Source of the DNA: DASTGO01 sp035719045
GTDB taxonomy: Bacteria; Actinomycetota; Actinomycetes; Actinomycetales; Kineosporiaceae
Length of the DNA: 9,070 nt
Assembly (NCBI GenBank): GCA_035719045.1
Contig: DASTGO010000476.1
Span: forward strand, 1-9,070
Direction of reading: 5' to 3'
In this document: piece after piece, positions 6,887-9,070 of the stretch
Position numbering within the stretch: the first letter of the stretch is position 1
How the letters are laid out: every line of letters begins with the position of its first letter
Translations under genes and position numbers: made by a program
Notes under the pieces: model-generated
What the model was told of the DNA's origin: nothing
The model's input: the letters and a program-made list of their open reading frames with translations, nothing else
Database searches by the model: none

Positions 6887-6981
6887 TCTCACGGTATGGA
6901 CATGTCCGGCCACGCTGTGTGAAGGTGGTCACCCGAGTTGCTCAACGGTGAGTACCACGGGCCCCGATGATCGAAATCGGG

Positions 6982-7036
6982 CGGTGCGAGATCGACCTCG
7001 CGCACCGAGTCACGACGCGCCGCCCAGCGAGGTCGA
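6982..7036 (+). repeat. Two mutually exclusive hairpins in the arc upstream region
   Basis: Hairpin A pairs CGGTGCG (6982-6988) with CGCACCG (7001-7007). Hairpin B pairs TCGACCTCGC (6992-7001) with GCGAGGTCGA (7027-7036), a perfect 10-bp match across 25 nt. They share base 7001, and hairpin B also takes up the loop of hairpin A, so both cannot form fully at once. That resembles an attenuator or switch, but only matters if transcription starts upstream of 6982. On DNA, the 10-bp arms could instead be a protein-binding site close to the 7049 promoter. Confidence 0.35.
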
Positions 7037-7048
7037 CCGGGTCGGCGT

Positions 7049-7054
7049 TAGTGT
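7049..7054 (+). promoter_or_regulatory. Candidate proximal -10 element of arc
   Basis: TAGTGT fits the actinobacterial TANNNT -10 pattern. It would start transcription near 7060, leaving a leader of about 30 nt that includes the AGGGAGG ribosome binding site. No -35 consensus is visible at 16-18 nt upstream. Confidence 0.4.
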
Positions 7055-7077
7055 CAAGGGGTTCCGCCCGCGGCAAC

Positions 7078-7084
7078 AGGGAGG
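7078..7084 (+). promoter_or_regulatory. Ribosome binding site of arc
   Basis: AGGGAGG lies eight bases before the ATG at 7093. It decides this start over the in-frame ATG at 6967, which has none. Confidence 0.8.
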
Positions 7085-7092
7085 TGCCTGCG

Positions 7093-8817
7093 ATGCCCGG
7101 TGACCAGTCGAGTGCGAACGAGGCGGCACTACGCGCCGAGATCCTGCGCCTGCAGGACGAGATCGACCAGCTCAGGACCCTGCGTGGGGGCGTGGTGGAC
7201 GGCGAGCAGCTGTCCCGACTGCGGGCCCAGGTGGCCCAGCTCTCCGCCCAGAACGACCGGCTGGCGTCGACCCTGCGCGACGCCCGCGACCAGATCGTGG
7301 CCCTCAAGGCCGAGGTGGATCGGCTGGCCCAGCCACCGAACACCTTCGGGGTCTACACCGGGCCCGGCGAGGACGGCACGGTCGAGATCATCAGCTCGGG
7401 CCGCAAGATGCGCGTGGCCTGCAGCCCCTCGCTGGAGCCGGAGAGTCTGAGCCCGGGCCAGGAGGTCATGCTCAACGAGGCGTTCAACGTGGTTGCCGCC
7501 CGCGACTTCGAACGCATCGGTGAGATCGTCGTGGTGAAGGAGATCATCGACGGCGACCGGGCGCTGGTGGTCGGGCACACCGACGAGGAGCGCGTGGTCC
7601 ACCTCAGCGGGCCGCTGCGCACGCAGGCCCTGCGGGTCGGGGACGCGCTGACGATGGACCCGCGCGCCGGGTTCGTCTTCGAGAAGATCCCGCGGGCCGA
7701 GGTCGAGGAACTGGTCCTCGAAGAGGTCCCGGACATCGACTACTCCGACATCGGCGGGCTCGCGACGCAGATCGAGGCGATCCGCGATGCCGTGGAACTG
7801 CCCTTCCTGCACCCCGACCTGTTCCGGGAGCACGGCCTGAAGCCGCCGAAGGGCATCCTGCTGTACGGCCCGCCCGGGTGCGGCAAGACGCTCATCGCGA
7901 AGGCGGTCGCGCGCTCGCTGGCCAAGAAGGCCGCCGAGATCCGCGGCGTGAAGGAGTCGAAGAGCTACTTCCTCAACGTCAAGGGCCCGGAGCTGCTGAA
8001 CAAGTACGTCGGCGAGACCGAACGGCACATCCGGCTGATCTTCTCCCGGGCCCGGGAGAAGGCCTCGGAGGGGACGCCGGTGGTGGTCTTCTTCGACGAG
8101 ATGGACTCCCTGTTCCGCACCCGCGGGTCCGGGGTCTCCAGCGACGTCGAGACCACGATCGTGCCCCAACTGCTCAGCGAGATCGACGGCGTCGAGCGGC
8201 TGGAGAACGTCATCGTCATTGGTGCCTCCAACCGTGAGGACATGATCGACCCTGCCATCCTGCGGCCGGGCCGGCTGGACGTGAAGATCAAGATCCAGCG
8301 GCCGGACGCTGAGGCGGCGCGGGACATCTTCAGCAAGTACCTGACCCCGAACCTCCCGCTGCACCCCGACGACCTCGCCCAGAACGACGGGGACCCGGCG
8401 GCCACCGTCGACGCGATGATCCAGCGGACCGTGGAGCGGATGTACTCCGAGACCGAGGAGAACCAGTTCCTCGAGGTCACCTACGCCAACGGGGACAAGG
8501 AGACGCTCTACTTCAAGGACTTCAACTCCGGCGCGATGATCCAGAACATCGTCGACCGGGCGAAGAAGACCGCGATCAAGGACCTGCTGGACACCGGACA
8601 ACGGGGCATCCGGCTGGACCACCTCCTGACCGCGTGTATCGACGAGTTCAAGGAGAACGAGGACCTGCCCAACACCACCAACCCCGACGACTGGGCGCGG
8701 ATCTCCGGCAAGAAGGGCGAGCGCATCGTCTACATCCGGACGATCATCCAGGGCAAGCAGGGCAGCGAGCCCGGGCGCTCCATCGACACGGTGGCGAACA
8801 CGGGGCAGTACCTCTGA
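7093..8817 (+). CDS. arc: Proteasome-associated AAA ATPase ARC/Mpa
   Basis: Hexameric cytoplasmic ring ATPase that captures pupylated proteins, unfolds them and threads them into the 20S proteasome. The protein has 574 aa from the ATG at 7093 (about 590-610 in Rhodococcus and Mycobacterium). Domains in order: an N-terminal coiled coil (about 8-80, the Pup-binding element in relatives); a tandem OB-fold region (about 83-205); the AAA domain with Walker A GPPGCGKT (259-266), pore loop KYVG (304-307), Walker B VVVFFDE with D335 and E336, sensor-1 N380 in GASNR, and arginine-finger-type residues R391 and R394 in ILRPGRLD; and a C-terminal part ending in GQYL (571-574), the tail that docks into the proteasome alpha-ring. 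All key residues are intact. The gene stands alone behind a 335-bp upstream region and is followed by a strong hairpin. dop, pup and prcBA are not in the window and would be expected nearby, probably to the right. Confidence 0.97.
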   Translation: MPGDQSSANEAALRAEILRLQDEIDQLRTLRGGVVDGEQLSRLRAQVAQLSAQNDRLASTLRDARDQIVALKAEVDRLAQPPNTFGVYTGPGEDGTVEIISSGRKMRVACSPSLEPESLSPGQEVMLNEAFNVVAARDFERIGEIVVVKEIIDGDRALVVGHTDEERVVHLSGPLRTQALRVGDALTMDPRAGFVFEKIPRAEVEELVLEEVPDIDYSDIGGLATQIEAIRDAVELPFLHPDLFREHGLKPPKGILLYGPPGCGKTLIAKAVARSLAKKAAEIRGVKESKSYFLNVKGPELLNKYVGETERHIRLIFSRAREKASEGTPVVVFFDEMDSLFRTRGSGVSSDVETTIVPQLLSEIDGVERLENVIVIGASNREDMIDPAILRPGRLDVKIKIQRPDAEAARDIFSKYLTPNLPLHPDDLAQNDGDPAATVDAMIQRTVERMYSETEENQFLEVTYANGDKETLYFKDFNSGAMIQNIVDRAKKTAIKDLLDTGQRGIRLDHLLTACIDEFKENEDLPNTTNPDDWARISGKKGERIVYIRTIIQGKQGSEPGRSIDTVANTGQYL

Positions 8818-8836
8818 TCCGCCGTCGCGGCCCCGG

Positions 8837-8879
8837 GGCCGGTGGAGGCTGTACCACGAGGTGGGCACCTCCACCGGCC
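8837..8879 (+). terminator. Strong hairpin between arc and the Nudix gene
   Basis: GGCCGGTGGAGG (8837-8848) and CCTCCACCGGCC (8868-8879) are perfect 12-bp reverse complements. The 19-nt loop itself contains CCAC/GTGG (8854-8857 and 8861-8864), allowing a small inner stem. It begins 20 bases after the arc stop. No T-run follows, but GC-rich stems without T-runs are common at actinobacterial gene ends. It ends 16 bases before the Nudix start, so it may also influence that gene. Confidence 0.65.
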
Positions 8880-8895
8880 GTGCCGGAGGGGGCGG

Positions 8896-9070
8896 ATGAG
8901 CGCGGAGGAACTGGTCGCACTGTACGACCCCGACGACCCCGGCGGACGGGTGGTCGGGGCCGCCCGGCGTGACCGGATGCGCCGGGAGAATCTGCCGCAT
9001 GCCGCCAGTTCGGTGCTCGTGCGCCGCAGCACGGGGGAACTGCTGGTCCACCGCCGGGCGGCCACCAAGG
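8896..9070 (+). CDS. Nudix hydrolase, IDI-like N-terminus (cut by window end)
   Basis: The first 58 codons of a gene that runs off the right edge. The protein begins MSAEELVALYDPDD, followed by a variable turn, then RRDRMRRENLPHAASSVLVR and GELLVHRRAATK. This order (acidic start, R-x-x-MRRENLPH, a beta-strand, then LLVHRR-x-x-K) is the N-terminal pattern of Nudix hydrolases related to isopentenyl-diphosphate isomerase and YfcD. The diagnostic Nudix box (GX5EX7REUXEEXGU) would lie to the right and is not seen, so neither the substrate nor catalytic competence can be judged. The ATG is preceded by GGAGGGGG (8885-8892), whose GGAGG core ends six bases upstream. It is on the same strand as arc, 78 bp after its stop, across a strong hairpin. 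Confidence 0.8.
   Translation, partial: MSAEELVALYDPDDPGGRVVGAARRDRMRRENLPHAASSVLVRRSTGELLVHRRAATK

Larger units (their letters stand above)
6758..7092. other. Non-coding region between trmI and arc
   Basis: 335 bp with no supported gene. A frame in phase with arc is open from an ATG at 6967, but it lacks a ribosome binding site and codes for an arginine-rich string unlike ARC N-termini. The part around 6840-6960 is clearly more AT-rich than the genes, as expected of a promoter region. It contains TTGACG (6848-6853), GATAAT (6881-6886) and TATGGA (6895-6900), but no pair with 16-18 nt spacing. Closer to arc are two overlapping inverted repeats (6982-7036), a TAGTGT hexamer (7049-7054) and the arc ribosome binding site. 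Confidence 0.65.

Noticed and set aside
6967..7092. A longer ARC beginning at ATG 6967
   Set aside because: It has no ribosome binding site, and the added 42 residues do not resemble ARC N-termini. The ATG at 7093 has AGGGAGG at ideal spacing and starts directly before the coiled coil.
7129..9051. A 640-codon minus-strand open frame opposite arc
   Set aside because: It is low-complexity (D, R, V, L, H-rich) and without domain signals. It overlaps the unmistakable ARC protein and crosses the arc-Nudix hairpin.
1..9070. Mobile elements, tRNA/rRNA genes, CRISPR arrays or toxin-antitoxin pairs
   Set aside because: I saw no transposase or integrase motifs, no terminal or spaced direct repeats and no tRNA-like cloverleaf. 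Composition is even across the genes.

Overview
This is a strongly GC-rich segment of an actinobacterial (Actinomycetota) chromosome from a lineage with a Pup-proteasome system. The clearest markers are a complete proteasomal ATPase (ARC/Mpa) ending in the proteasome-docking residues GQYL, a tRNA m1A58 methyltransferase TrmI of the actinobacterial type, and several start codons preceded at 6-8 nt by TANNNT -10 elements with no Shine-Dalgarno sequence, as in leaderless actinobacterial mRNAs. The genus cannot be told from the sequence.

Left part (1-3205, minus strand): a two-gene ABC exporter operon of the MacB/LolCDE/FtsX type. The ATPase (2441-3205) is followed one base later by a large tandem-FtsX permease (2439 to the window edge). 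The permease is open at the left end and lacks only its C-terminus. A 296-bp non-coding stretch (3206-3501) upstream of the ATPase holds two perfect inverted repeats that look like regulatory sites.

Middle (3502-6757): a minus-strand RecB-like PD-(D/E)XK nuclease with a Cas4/AddB-style four-cysteine Fe-S signature is divergent from a plus-strand site-2-protease-like M50 membrane metallopeptidase with a C-terminal CBS pair. The M50 gene is followed after 45 bp by trmI. All three genes have a -10-like hexamer directly before the start codon.

Right part (6758-9070): a 335-bp non-coding region with candidate promoters and two competing hairpins leads to arc (7093-8817), which has a strong Shine-Dalgarno sequence. 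A 43-nt hairpin with perfect 12-bp arms separates arc from the start of a Nudix hydrolase gene that runs off the window.

Functionally, ARC unfolds pupylated proteins for the 20S proteasome. TrmI modifies tRNA. The nuclease and the membrane protease are conserved companions of this locus with no established link to pupylation. The exporter looks like an independent module. I see no mobile element, CRISPR array, tRNA/rRNA gene or toxin-antitoxin unit, and no convincing undescribed system. The points worth a second look are regulatory: inverted repeats, leaderless starts and the arc leader.
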